DNA of 64,000 nt from Brevibacillus sp051967035 (GTDB lineage Bacteria; Bacillota; Bacilli; Brevibacillales; Brevibacillaceae). Under the pieces are notes generated by a model that was given only the letters and a program-made list of their open reading frames with translations, was not told the origin of the DNA and did not search any database. Of this stretch, positions 16,779 to 24,553 are shown one piece after another; positions within the stretch are counted from its first letter, which is position 1; each line of letters starts with the position of its first letter. The stretch covers positions 1 to 64,000 of the forward strand of contig NZ_JBQCKK010000015.1 in the NCBI RefSeq assembly GCF_051967035.1, written 5' to 3'. A program made the translations under genes and the position numbers.

Positions 16779-17258
16779 ATGGAAGCAAGCAAACACGAAG
16801 CATACATGAGAGCGGCTATGGAAGAAGCGCAAAAAGCGGCTGCGATCGGTGAAGTGCCGATTGGCGCTGTCATCGTCCGCGACGGGGAAATTGTCGGACG
16901 CGGCTACAATTTGCGGGAAACGCAAAAAGATCCTACGCTGCACGCGGAAATGATTGCGATTCGCGAGGCCAGTGAACGGCTGGGCGGCTGGCGGCTGATC
17001 GGCTGCACGCTGTATGTCACACTGGAGCCGTGCCCGATGTGCGCCGGGGCGATCGTGCAAAGCCGCATCGAGCAGGTGGTGTACGGCGCACGCGATCCCA
17101 AGGCGGGGTGTGCCGGGACATTGATGAATCTGCTGGCCGAGCCGCGCTTCAATCATCAGGTTCCCGTCCTGGACGGCGTATTGGCAGAGGAATGCGCCCA
17201 GATGCTCAAGGACTTTTTCCGCGGTTTGCGCAAAAAAAGACAGTCGGAGAAGGGCTGA
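16779..17258 (+). CDS. tadA: tRNA-specific adenosine deaminase
   Basis: TadA converts A34 to inosine in the anticodon of tRNA-Arg(ACG). Zinc ligands and catalytic residues are present: His55 and Glu57 in LHAEM, and Cys85 and Cys88 in EPCPMC. The 159-residue length from this ATG is normal. An in-frame GTG directly before it, or an ATG 75 bases upstream, are alternatives. AAAGGAG sits 14 bases from the chosen ATG and 11 from the GTG. B. subtilis also has tadA just before the SRP RNA and dnaX, but here 7 kb of other genes intervene. Confidence 0.93.
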   Translation: MEASKHEAYMRAAMEEAQKAAAIGEVPIGAVIVRDGEIVGRGYNLRETQKDPTLHAEMIAIREASERLGGWRLIGCTLYVTLEPCPMCAGAIVQSRIEQVVYGARDPKAGCAGTLMNLLAEPRFNHQVPVLDGVLAEECAQMLKDFFRGLRKKRQSEKG

Positions 17259-17268
17259 TCCGACTGTC
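17232..17268 (-). terminator. Minus-strand terminator overlapping the tadA 3' end
   Basis: GACAGTCGGA and TCCGACTGTC form a perfect 10-bp stem. On the minus strand it is followed by seven T (plus-strand A7 at 17232-17238). It would end the convergent pseudouridine synthase transcript, and it lies partly inside the last codons of tadA. Confidence 0.8.
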
Positions 17269-17304
17269 GTGGGCGCCGTCCGTGCATGCCGGGCAGCGGG
17301 CACA

Positions 17305-18027
17305 TCATTCCTTGTTTATGTTTTGCAGCAGGTGCAGCTCTTCCTCGGTCAGCTCGCGGTATTCGCCGGGAGCGAGTGCCGGGTCGAGGTGGAGCGGGCC
17401 CATGCGGATGCGCTGGAGGTAGGTGACATGCAGACCGAAGGCGGCAAACATCCGTTTTACCTGGTGGAACTTGCCTTCCATAATCGTCACGCGAACCTCC
17501 GAGGTTTCTCCCGAAGACAAAACCTCCAGCTTCGCAGGCAGCGTGGTGAAATCCTCCAGCTCCACCCCTTTGGCGAACTCTTGTACATGCCGCTCTGTGA
17601 CCGGGCCGTCGATGCGGGCAAAATATTCCTTGTCCACTTTCTTTTTCGGGGACAGCAGGCTGTGCGAAAGCTGACCGTCGTTGGTCAAAAGCAAAAGCCC
17701 CTCTGTGTCGATGTCCAGTCGGCCTACCGGGTGTACCTTGACCGCCCATTCGTAAGGAAGCAGGTCGACTACCGTTTGATGCACATTGTCTTCGGTGGCC
17801 GATACAACCCCAGGGGGTTTGTTTAACAGGACGTAAACCCAGCGCTTGAAGTTGAGCGGCTCCCCGTCTACGGTGATATCCTGCTCTTCGGCAATGACGT
17901 GCATGCCCGGATCGGTCGCGACCACGCCGTCCACGACGACCAGTCCTTGCTTGACCAGCGCCTTCACTTCCTTGCGCGTGCCGAACGCCATATTCGCCAG
18001 CACCTTGTCCAAACGTTCTCGTTTCAT
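17305..18027 (-). CDS. RsuA/RluB-family 16S/23S pseudouridine synthase
   Basis: The 240-residue protein has an N-terminal S4 RNA-binding domain (ERLDKVLANMAFGTRKEVKA) and a pseudouridine synthase domain. The catalytic aspartate lies in VGRLDIDTEGLLLLTNDG. The end of the domain, HQVKRMFAAFGLHVTYLQRI, is typical. Size and sequence resemble B. subtilis YtzG and E. coli RsuA, which modifies 16S U516, but the target was not checked. It is monocistronic, convergent with tadA and divergent from tRNA-Ser. Confidence 0.9.
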   Translation of the reverse strand: MKRERLDKVLANMAFGTRKEVKALVKQGLVVVDGVVATDPGMHVIAEEQDITVDGEPLNFKRWVYVLLNKPPGVVSATEDNVHQTVVDLLPYEWAVKVHPVGRLDIDTEGLLLLTNDGQLSHSLLSPKKKVDKEYFARIDGPVTERHVQEFAKGVELEDFTTLPAKLEVLSSGETSEVRVTIMEGKFHQVKRMFAAFGLHVTYLQRIRMGPLHLDPALAPGEYRELTEEELHLLQNINKE

Positions 18028-18187
18028 GTATGTTCCTCGCTTTTCTTCTGATCCAAAATCCCCTTAGCGGGTGTTGTTATTAGTTTGGCCTAATGCGGCG
18101 AGCAAATCAAGGGGAAGTACAGAAGTTGACTCTTGCACTTTTGACCTGGATTTGCTATAGTAAATAATGTTTCTGACAAACCAATAT

Positions 18188-18276
18188 GGAGAGATACCCA
18201 AGTGGTCATAAGGGGACGCACTCGAAATGCGTTAGGCGTCGTGAGGCGTGCGTGGGTTCGAATCCCACTCTCTCCG
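18188..18276 (+). tRNA. tRNA-Ser (anticodon CGA)
   Basis: The acceptor arms are GGAGAGA/TCTCTCC and the anticodon stem ACGCA/TGCGT encloses CTCGAAA, giving anticodon CGA at 18223-18225. The long variable arm (GGCGTCGTGAGGCG) is characteristic of tRNA-Ser. The T arm is GTGGGTTCGAATCCCAC. The 3' CCA is not encoded, unlike the tRNA-Arg upstream. Confidence 0.95.
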
Positions 18277-18290
18277 CTTACAAAGTGGCT

Positions 18291-18318
18291 CAACGGAAAA
18301 ATCCGTTGGGTCATTTTT
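18291..18318 (+). terminator. tRNA-Ser terminator
   Basis: CAACGGA and TCCGTTG form a stem with an AAAA loop, followed by GGGTCATTTTT. Confidence 0.75.
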
Positions 18319-18407
18319 GGTTTCTTCATCTCCTGCAAAAATAAGCCCCGCAACAACTAGTTTCGCACCCGAAAAAGCCCCCTGCCATAATCCAAAATGA
18401 ATCCCTG

Positions 18408-18459
18408 TTGACAAAGAAAACCTCTGCACATACCACGATACATCTAGGGGTATATGTAT
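18408..18459 (+). promoter_or_regulatory. Promoter and CsoR/CstR-type operator
   Basis: TTGACA (18408-18413) is followed after 17 bases by TACCAC. Just downstream, ATACATCTAGGGGTAT (18438-18453) resembles the ATACCCCTAGGGGTAT operators of the CsoR/CstR family. ATACAT and ATGTAT (18438-18443, 18454-18459) also form a perfect inverted pair. Its place beside cstR suggests autoregulation. Confidence 0.6.
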
Positions 18460-18494
18460 AAATCCGATAACGTAAGAGCAGGAGGGGACTTCCC

Positions 18495-18761
18495 ATGGAT
18501 TACCACTACGGTAACGATATCAAAAGACGTTTGCGCAAAATTGAAGGACAAATCCGCGGCGTGTTGAAAATGATGGACGAGCAGAAAAGCTGCAAGGAAG
18601 TCGTCGCCCAGTTGTCTGCTGTGCGCAACGCGTCTGACAAGGCCATTGCGCAGATCGTCGCAGAGAATTTGCAGCACTGCCTGCTGGAGGAGCAGGCGAA
18701 CGGCGGCGACACGAGCAAGATGGTAAAAGAAGCGGTAGAGCTTTTGGTAAAAAGTCGCTAA
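18495..18761 (+). CDS. CsoR/RcnR/CstR-family repressor, CstR-like
   Basis: The 88-residue all-helical protein has the family start HYGNDIKRRLRKIEGQIRGV. Two cysteines are placed as in CsoR (Cys33 and Cys62, spacing 29). The position of the copper-binding His is Asn58. Copper sensors need Cys-His-Cys, while the persulfide sensor CstR uses two cysteines, so a reactive-sulfur sensor is the better guess. The next gene, 22 bases on, encodes a rhodanese, which supports this. AGGAGGGG precedes the ATG. Confidence 0.85.
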   Translation: MDYHYGNDIKRRLRKIEGQIRGVLKMMDEQKSCKEVVAQLSAVRNASDKAIAQIVAENLQHCLLEEQANGGDTSKMVKEAVELLVKSR

Positions 18762-18783
18762 ATCACTTAGGAAGGATGTTCTC

Positions 18784-19176
18784 ATGGACCTCACGACGAT
18801 TTTGCTTATCATCGCCTATGCGTTGACCACCTGGTATTTGATCTCCCGCTTCATGCCCGTCAAAGGGCTGGAAAATTTGCGGGCAGAGCAATTCAAGGAG
18901 CGGATGAACCAGAAAAGCAGAGTGATGCTGATTGATGTGCGCGAGCCGCATGAATTCAAAAACGGGCACATTCCTACGGCCGTTAACATCCCTCTCTCCC
19001 AACTGAACAAGAGAGTGAAGGAGATTTCGCCCAAAAACGACATTTTGCTCTATTGCCGGACCGGGCTGCGTAGCAAGCAAGCAGCCAAAATCTTGAAAAA
19101 ACACGGCGTTGCGCACATGGCACACCTCCAGGGTGGAATAATTACCTGGCAAGGACCGACCAAACAAAAGCGATGA
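18784..19176 (+). CDS. Membrane-anchored rhodanese-domain protein
   Basis: An N-terminal transmembrane helix (residues ~3-22, TTILLIIAYALTTWYLI) is followed by a single rhodanese domain. The active-site loop is CRTGLRS with Cys91. The blocks MLIDVREPHEFKNGHIP and LQGGIITWQG are typical. Such proteins carry persulfide on the cysteine and transfer sulfane sulfur. It is very likely co-transcribed with the CstR-like repressor. The protein would face the cytoplasm if the N-terminus is outside. Confidence 0.88.
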   Translation: MDLTTILLIIAYALTTWYLISRFMPVKGLENLRAEQFKERMNQKSRVMLIDVREPHEFKNGHIPTAVNIPLSQLNKRVKEISPKNDILLYCRTGLRSKQAAKILKKHGVAHMAHLQGGIITWQGPTKQKR

Positions 19177-19184
19177 TGAGAAAC

Positions 19185-19260
19185 AAGGCATCTGCTGCAT
19201 CCGGGCAACACTGAAGCTGCCAACAGCGTACGGTTGTATCCCAGGCGAGGCAGATGCCTT
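19185..19260 (+). other. Long imperfect hairpin after the rhodanese gene
   Basis: AAGGCATCTGC (19185-19195) and GCAGATGCCTT (19250-19260) pair perfectly over 11 bp. The 54-base interior can form further pairs (CCGGG with CCCAGG, CAAC with GTTG, CTG with CAG). It is longer than an ordinary terminator and lacks a T run. It may stabilise the mRNA or be a small RNA or a palindromic repeat element. Confidence 0.5.
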
Positions 19261-19284
19261 TCATGTGGAAAGGAAAAAACGGAA

Positions 19285-19313
19285 TTGACATTCGGACTCG
19301 TTGTAACTAAAAT
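19285..19313 (+). promoter_or_regulatory. Strong sigma-A promoter
   Basis: TTGACA and TAAAAT are separated by exactly 17 bases. The -10 lies inside the first of two palindromes, so it should be repressible. Confidence 0.75.
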
Positions 19314-19379
19314 GATTACAACAAGGCAAGCAAGTCACGCCATCATTTTTTTGTGTTAGATGTAACTTGTTTTGTTACA
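19300..19379. promoter_or_regulatory. Two palindromic operators
   Basis: GTTGTAA-N9-TTACAAC (19300-19322) covers the -10 element. TGTAAC-N7-GTTACA (19361-19379) lies downstream in the leader. Both share the TGTAA/TTACA core, which points to one dimeric repressor. HxlR- or MarR-type regulators bind sites of this shape, but none is encoded next door. Confidence 0.65.
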
Positions 19380-19450
19380 ACAAAAGTGGTCTATCGTATC
19401 CTAGTCACACTCTTGGCTACTCATTCTATAACCGTGGAGGGAACCAAACG

Positions 19451-20089
19451 ATGAAAATTGCCATTGTAGGCGCAAGCGGTAAAGCAGGTAAACGGATTAT
19501 GAAGGAAGCACTGGATCGCGGGCATCAAGTAACGGCCATCGTCCGCGACGCGTCCAAAATCGACGAGCCGAATGTGGCTGTACGGGAGAAGGATGTTTTT
19601 GCGTTGACAGCCGCAGACGTGGAGGGCTTTGACGCGGTTGTGAACGCGTTCAACGCTCCGGCTGGCCAAGAACACCTGCATGTCGAGGCGGGCAACGTTT
19701 TGATCGAAGCGATGAAAGGCGCTCCTGCGACACGGTTGCTCGTGGTTGGCGGAGCAGGAAGCTTGTTTGTCGACGAAGCGAAAACGACGCGATTGCTAGA
19801 AACACCCGATTTTCCAGAGGCGTATCTCGCGACAGCGCAAAATCAGGGAGAGAACCTTCGCATCTTGCAAGCCACCGAAGGGATTCAATGGACCTTTATC
19901 AGTCCGTCCGCCTTTTTCGATCCGGATGGCGAGAGAACAGGCACCTACCGACTGGGAAAAGATCACCTGCTGGTAAACAGCAGCGGACAAAGCTATGTGA
20001 GCTACGCGGACTATGCCATTGCGGTTCTCGATGAAATCGAAGATCCGAAACACCTGAACCAACGTTTTACCGTTGGCTCCCGTTCCTAA
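19451..20089 (+). CDS. NAD(P)-binding NmrA/SDR-like protein
   Basis: The 212-residue protein starts with a Rossmann nucleotide site (KIAIVGASGKAGKRIMKEAL, GASGxxG). It has the family layout of YwnB/YhfK-like NAD(P)H-binding proteins, including the motif LLVVGGAGSLFVDE and the late block WTFISPSAFFDPDG. The substrate is unknown. Members are often induced by quinones or electrophiles. The start is the ATG at 19451 with GGAGGG upstream. The promoter carries two palindromic operators. Confidence 0.86.
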   Translation: MKIAIVGASGKAGKRIMKEALDRGHQVTAIVRDASKIDEPNVAVREKDVFALTAADVEGFDAVVNAFNAPAGQEHLHVEAGNVLIEAMKGAPATRLLVVGGAGSLFVDEAKTTRLLETPDFPEAYLATAQNQGENLRILQATEGIQWTFISPSAFFDPDGERTGTYRLGKDHLLVNSSGQSYVSYADYAIAVLDEIEDPKHLNQRFTVGSRS

Positions 20090-20110
20090 AACAAAAGAAG
20101 GTTATATGGC

Positions 20111-20153
20111 AAAAAGACCAGCGATCCCGAACGGGCGTTGGCCTTTTTTTTTT
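20111..20153. terminator. Bidirectional terminator
   Basis: AAAAAG-CCAGCG and CG-TGG-CTTTTT arms pair around a GC-rich loop, with A and T runs on both sides. It serves the convergent genes on either side. Confidence 0.75.
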
Positions 20154-20175
20154 TGCATGGGAAACACGGACTGGC

Positions 20176-20484
20176 TTACCCCACGAGCGAACCGATGATC
20201 GGGTACCGGAACGGTCGGCCTTGCAGGGAGTAAATGATCCCTTTGATCGGGTAGTAAATCGCCATCAAGCCAAATACGATCAAAAACGGAATTCCGATCA
20301 GCACCCAGGACAAAAACCAGGAAATGCTGATAAGAATGCTCATGAACAGATGGAAGAGCAAAGCCTGGAGAGCTATCCCTTTTGCATCGCGTTCTTGCAC
20401 CAGCAGCCAGACGACGATGGGCACCAAAAAAGGTGCAAAAAATGTGCTGGCGTGCGTAATTGCTTTTACCCCTCGATAATCCAT
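20176..20484 (-). CDS. DUF4870-type small membrane protein
   Basis: The 102-residue protein has three hydrophobic segments (FFAPFLVPIVVWLL, ALLFHLFMSILISISWFLSW, GIPFLIVFGLMAIYYPIKGI). The arrangement and the final YPIIGSLVG are typical of DUF4870 (TIC20-like) proteins. The function is unknown. GAGGAGG is eight bases from the ATG. A longer in-frame opening upstream lacks a ribosome site. Confidence 0.8.
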   Translation of the reverse strand: MDYRGVKAITHASTFFAPFLVPIVVWLLVQERDAKGIALQALLFHLFMSILISISWFLSWVLIGIPFLIVFGLMAIYYPIKGIIYSLQGRPFRYPIIGSLVG

Positions 20485-20605
20485 GGAATAGTCCTCCTCG
20501 TCTTGTGTGACGAATGATCTTGTTGAACCCATTGTAACCCACAAAGCTGCCTGATGGTAACCATCAAAAGCGTGATCGGTAAATCCGACTCCAGACGGAG
20601 GTATT

Positions 20606-20633
20606 TTGACTTCCAAACGTTTACTGTTATAGT
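20606..20633 (+). promoter_or_regulatory. Candidate sigma-A promoter
   Basis: TTGACT and TATAGT are separated by 16 bases, 49 bases before the methyltransferase start. Confidence 0.55.
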
Positions 20634-20681
20634 AGGGAGAAAAGGATGAGAGGGAAGGAAACGACGAAGGGAGCGTCTTAC

Positions 20682-21269
20682 ATGATGATCGATTGTCATC
20701 ATCCGGGTAGCATCAAGGACCGGCTGATGTTTTTCTATACCTTTTTGCAGTCACCTGGGCAAGTAGGCAGCATTACACCTAGCTCCCGCGCATTGGCAAA
20801 GCAGATGATGAAGCCGATTGACTGGAGCCAGGCCCATACGATTGTCGAGTTGGGCGCGGGCACAGGGATTTTTACTACCTGGATCGAGCAGATGAAGCGG
20901 CCGGAGGCTACTCTGGTTTCTTTTGAAAAAGAGAGCAGCATGCGCGAAAGGCTAAAACAGCAATTTCCTCACGTGTTGTTTCACGAGGATGCGGTCGATT
21001 TGACCCGTGTTCTGGACGAAGCCGGTTTGGGCCAGGCTGACTGTATCGTGTCAGGGTTGCCCTTTGCCAACTTTCCGCAGGAGCTGCGCGATCAAATCAT
21101 GGCCGAAGTGTATTCTGCCCTGAAGCCAGGCGGGGTATTTGTCACCTTCCAGTATTCGCTCCAGATGAAAAAGCAGCTGTCCGCTGTCTTTGAAGACATG
21201 ACTGTGAAGCTGGTTCCGCTCAATCTGCCGCCGGCATTTGTCTACATGTGCCGAAAAGGGCACGGGTAG
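20682..21269 (+). CDS. SAM-dependent methyltransferase (phospholipid N-methyltransferase-like)
   Basis: The 195-residue class I methyltransferase has motif I as IVELGAGTGIFT, an acidic motif near FEKES and a late block LKPGGVFVTFQYS. The N-terminal part (FLQSPGQVGSITPSSRALAK) resembles phospholipid N-methyltransferases of the PmtA kind and the related KsgA/Erm fold. The substrate is not established. AAGGGAG lies nine bases before the ATG at 20682. The next gene encodes a DedA membrane protein 24 bases on, so a role in membrane lipids is plausible. Confidence 0.82.
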   Translation: MMIDCHHPGSIKDRLMFFYTFLQSPGQVGSITPSSRALAKQMMKPIDWSQAHTIVELGAGTGIFTTWIEQMKRPEATLVSFEKESSMRERLKQQFPHVLFHEDAVDLTRVLDEAGLGQADCIVSGLPFANFPQELRDQIMAEVYSALKPGGVFVTFQYSLQMKKQLSAVFEDMTVKLVPLNLPPAFVYMCRKGHG

Positions 21270-21293
21270 CTGGCCGGATAGGAGGGGGAAGCG

Positions 21294-21953
21294 ATGATTG
21301 TGGATATGCTGACCGAATCGGTTGGTCAGTTTGGGTATTTGGCTCTGTTTTTCCTGTTATGGCTGGGAATTGTCGGGATGCCGATCCCGGATGAAGCGAT
21401 TGTCCTGTCTGCGGGCGTGTTGACCTCGCTTGGGATCCTGCATGTTTTTCCGGCATTTGTAGCGACTTATCTGGGGGTCGTCTCCGGTCTGTCGCTCGGA
21501 TACGTGCTGGGCAGATGGCTCGGTGCCCCGGTGCTGAACTGGCTCGGCAAGAAAAAGGGCATGAACCGGTACGTCGATCGGGCGCAAGCGCTACTGGATC
21601 GGTACGGCAGCTACGCCTTGTGCATTAGCTACTTTTTGCCTGTCGTCCGGCATGTGGTTCCGTATCTGGTGGGGATCGGAAAGATGACGTTTCGCCGTTA
21701 CGCCCTGTTTTCCTACACGACCGGGCTTGTCTGGACACTGATTTTGTTTTTCGCCGGCAACCTGATGGGCAACAACGTCGAACGACTTCATGCCGTTGTG
21801 GGCATGCTCAATCAAACGCTCGTCGTCGTCGCGGCGGGGCTTGTGATTCTGGCCGCGATCAGCTATTACGGATATACGGTATGGAAAAGACAAAGGAACC
21901 AGGTTCCAAATACAGCCTCGCTGACGATGGAACGAGAGAGCAGCGAACGATGA
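21294..21953 (+). CDS. DedA-family membrane protein
   Basis: The 219-residue integral membrane protein shows the DedA (SNARE-associated, VTT) core: GMPIPDEAIVLSAGVL near residue 30, the re-entrant region LGYVLGRWLG and the arginine-containing FLPVVRHVVPYLVGIGKM. The family includes the undecaprenyl-phosphate and phospholipid translocases UptA/PetA and YngC-like proteins. The exact substrate cannot be told from sequence. GGAGGGGG precedes the ATG and it is probably co-transcribed with the methyltransferase. Confidence 0.9.
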   Translation: MIVDMLTESVGQFGYLALFFLLWLGIVGMPIPDEAIVLSAGVLTSLGILHVFPAFVATYLGVVSGLSLGYVLGRWLGAPVLNWLGKKKGMNRYVDRAQALLDRYGSYALCISYFLPVVRHVVPYLVGIGKMTFRRYALFSYTTGLVWTLILFFAGNLMGNNVERLHAVVGMLNQTLVVVAAGLVILAAISYYGYTVWKRQRNQVPNTASLTMERESSER

Positions 21954-21955
21954 AA

Positions 21956-21998
21956 CCCGTCCCGTGCAGAATTTTTCTGCCGAAGGACGGGTTTTTTG
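21956..21998 (+). terminator. Terminator after the DedA gene
   Basis: CCCGTCC and GGACGGG pair around a loop that contains a small GCAG/CTGC helix, then TTTTTT. Confidence 0.85.
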
Positions 21999-22233
21999 TC
22001 TACGCAGGAGGAGGATAGCGTACGCATTTCCCGGCAGGATTGGGAGAAGCCTGCCACTTGCAGTTTCGATAGGCGAGCAAAATCGCTATTTTCCGCTGTT
22101 TGTCTAAAGAGAGGAAGCCAGATATGGTAAAACAAAGGTTTACGTTTTGTCCTAGTGCGGTAATAGGGATAAGGATACAAAAGAAGCATATCGAACGGCA
22201 GAAGCGATCAACCAGGAGAAAAGGGGGAGGCTT

Positions 22234-24000
22234 GTGTTATTGAAGTTGAAAGACCGATTATTTGCAACCTTTTTATTGCTGAGCCTGTTCCCCATCCTGC
22301 TCATCTGCTTTCTCTTCTATCAGGAGGCGCAGAAGGCGGTTTTCGAACAATACGAGACAAGCATGGGGGGGCATCTTGATTCTGTTGACAGGCGGCTGAA
22401 TACGCTTTTTCAGACGATCCAACACGACATGAATCAGCTGGCAAACGATCCGGTCTTGCGATTGTCAATGCCCAAGTCCCGGGAGGATCGACTGGACCCT
22501 CTCGCCGCAAGCGAGTGGGAAGCTCAACAAAGCAAGATACGGTATGCCTTCGCCCATTTCACCTACTTTCGCGATCTGATTCGCAATGTGCATTTTTTGC
22601 GCGATGATGGGCAGGTCATCTCCTGGCGGCAGGATGGCCGGGAAGAGACGCAACGGTCGCTGAAGCTGCAAAAAGAGCCGTGGGGGACCGGAGACAGCCG
22701 GATTTGGCTGTTCAGTCGCACGGATGCAAACGCAGACCCGAAATCGTTGTTTTTTTCGCAGCGAGTGGAAGGTCACGGCGATGCCTTATCTGGTCTGTTG
22801 CTGGTAGAGATGAACCTGGACGAGTTGGCCCAGTGGGCGAACAACAGCCCGATTGCCAAGTACAACAACCTGATGGTGTTGCTGCCTTCCGGAAAAATCC
22901 TGATTCACCCTGACAGGGAGATGATCGGGAAAAGTATTTTCGCTGTGTCCAAATACGACAATCTGCACAAGCGCGTAATCGCTTCGGAAGAGAAAAAAGT
23001 AGTCTCTGTCCCTATCGTGAACGAGAGTGTTTATGCGTACCATCAGACTTCGCCAACGAGCGGGATCACCTATGTGGAATGGCTGCCCGATCAAGATATC
23101 GCCAATCGGCTGGAACGGATGAAAATGATTTTGTGGGGGACGATCTGCCTGGTGGTGATCTTCTCCGGTTACGTGGCGCACCGCATTTCCCGCTGGATCG
23201 GCAAGCCAATCTACACGCTGGTGGACGCTACCGATGCGTTGGTAAAAGGCGATTTTTCCATACGCGTCCCGATTGAAGGCATGCAAGAGATTACGTTCCT
23301 GGAAAAAAAGTTCAACATGATGGCCGCCCAGATGCAGTCGCTGATCGAACGGGAGCGGGAATATTCCCAAAAAGGGCTGGATCAGATTGTCCGCAGCTTT
23401 TATCTGGCGGTGGAGATGAAGGACCCTTATACGGCCGGGCACACAGAGAGAGTCACCCACTATGCACTAATCATTTACGATCATATGAAGGACAGGGAGC
23501 AGCTTGGATTTACCCGTGATGATTTGCGCTATGCCGGTCTGATGCACGATATTGGCAAAGTGGCGATTCCCGATCACGTGCTATTGAAGTCCGGCAAGCT
23601 CACCTTCGAGGAGTACGAATTCATGAAGCGGCATCCTTCGATTGGGGCCGATATCGTCGAGCAGATTGAGAGTCTGGCCCATGTCAGTCCGGGCATCCGG
23701 CATCATCATGAGCGCTGGGATGGAAAAGGCTATCCCCACCAGTTGAAGGGGGAAATGATCCCGCTGATTGGTCGAATTCTGGCAGTCGCGGATACGTTTG
23801 ATGCGATGACCTCGACGCGTTCCTACCGTCATGCCATGTCGGCAAAAGAGGCATATGAGGAAATCATGCGCTGCAAAGGAACCCAGTTCGATCCGGCCAT
23901 CGTCGCCATTTTTCAAAGGGCCTATCTGAGCGGGGCCATTCAGGTGCCAGAGACGACCGACTCCAGGGACCGTATGGGAAAAGAAAATACCGCGACCTAG
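22234..24000 (+). CDS. Membrane sensor with HD-GYP phosphodiesterase domain
   Basis: The 588-residue protein has an N-terminal transmembrane helix, an extracytoplasmic sensor of the dCache type (about residues 35-285), a second helix (MILWGTICLVVIFSGYVAH) and a HAMP domain (RWIGKPIYTLVDATDALVKG). The C-terminal HD-GYP domain has the metal residues in LMHDIGKVAIPDHVLLK, the HHHERWDGKGYP signature and the late FDAMTS block. HD-GYP enzymes hydrolyse cyclic-di-GMP. The start is GTG with AGGGGGAGG upstream. An in-frame TTG one codon later is possible. Confidence 0.92.
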   Translation: MLLKLKDRLFATFLLLSLFPILLICFLFYQEAQKAVFEQYETSMGGHLDSVDRRLNTLFQTIQHDMNQLANDPVLRLSMPKSREDRLDPLAASEWEAQQSKIRYAFAHFTYFRDLIRNVHFLRDDGQVISWRQDGREETQRSLKLQKEPWGTGDSRIWLFSRTDANADPKSLFFSQRVEGHGDALSGLLLVEMNLDELAQWANNSPIAKYNNLMVLLPSGKILIHPDREMIGKSIFAVSKYDNLHKRVIASEEKKVVSVPIVNESVYAYHQTSPTSGITYVEWLPDQDIANRLERMKMILWGTICLVVIFSGYVAHRISRWIGKPIYTLVDATDALVKGDFSIRVPIEGMQEITFLEKKFNMMAAQMQSLIEREREYSQKGLDQIVRSFYLAVEMKDPYTAGHTERVTHYALIIYDHMKDREQLGFTRDDLRYAGLMHDIGKVAIPDHVLLKSGKLTFEEYEFMKRHPSIGADIVEQIESLAHVSPGIRHHHERWDGKGYPHQLKGEMIPLIGRILAVADTFDAMTSTRSYRHAMSAKEAYEEIMRCKGTQFDPAIVAIFQRAYLSGAIQVPETTDSRDRMGKENTAT

Positions 24001-24019
24001 CATTGGATGGCTTTTCACC

Positions 24020-24048
24020 TTGCTATCCGCTCGTATCTTTGGTATTCT
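24020..24048 (+). promoter_or_regulatory. Candidate promoter of the SRP RNA
   Basis: TTGCTA and TATTCT are separated by 17 bases, and the -10 ends six bases before the predicted RNA 5' end. Confidence 0.55.
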
Positions 24049-24054
24049 AATCGT

Positions 24055-24321
24055 ACCGTGCTAGACGGGGAGGTTGCGGTGCCCTGTAACCTGCAATCCG
24101 CAACAGCAGGGTTGAATTCCTATCCTAGGTTTTCTTATGTGAGGCTGCCTTATGGCGGCGGTGTTGAGGGGCGGGTCCTGTGCAACGCGAACCCATGAAC
24201 CTGGTCAGGTCCGGAAGGAAGCAGCCATAAGTGGATCATCGCGTGTGCCGCAGGGTGGCCTGCCCTGAGCTGCGGCCATAAGTAACGCTTGGATAAGAAT
24301 TATCGAAGATAGGTGCACGGT
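24055..24321 (+). ncRNA. scr: Signal recognition particle RNA, large Bacillus type
   Basis: The invariant domain IV (GGTCAGGTCCGGAAGGAAGCAG) is at 24205-24226. The ends pair as GTACCGTGC/GCACGGTAC, and an Alu-like 5' domain is present, giving about 267 bases, as in B. subtilis (271). It sits upstream of dnaX as in that species, but a kinase gene lies between. The RNA is the scaffold for Ffh in co-translational targeting. Confidence 0.95.
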
Positions 24322-24340
24322 ACCTACATGAAATACTCAC

Positions 24341-24374
24341 GCATGTTTCCGGATCGGAAGCATGCTTTTTTATT
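24341..24374 (+). terminator. SRP RNA terminator
   Basis: GCATGTTTCC and GGAAGCATGC form a stem, followed by TTTTTTATTT. Confidence 0.88.
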
Positions 24375-24553
24375 TGCCGATCGATATATTTTTTGTTGGA
24401 ATTTGACGAGCACTAGCGAAACATTTCTCCGGTCAGTTGTGCCTTCGAGGGCAGGTGTTGCGCTTTTTTTCACGAAGTTTCATATATAGTTGAGAAAAAA
24501 TGCCATGGGTTTCTTTGTTCATGAAGTACGTCATAGGCCAGGAGGGACAAGCT

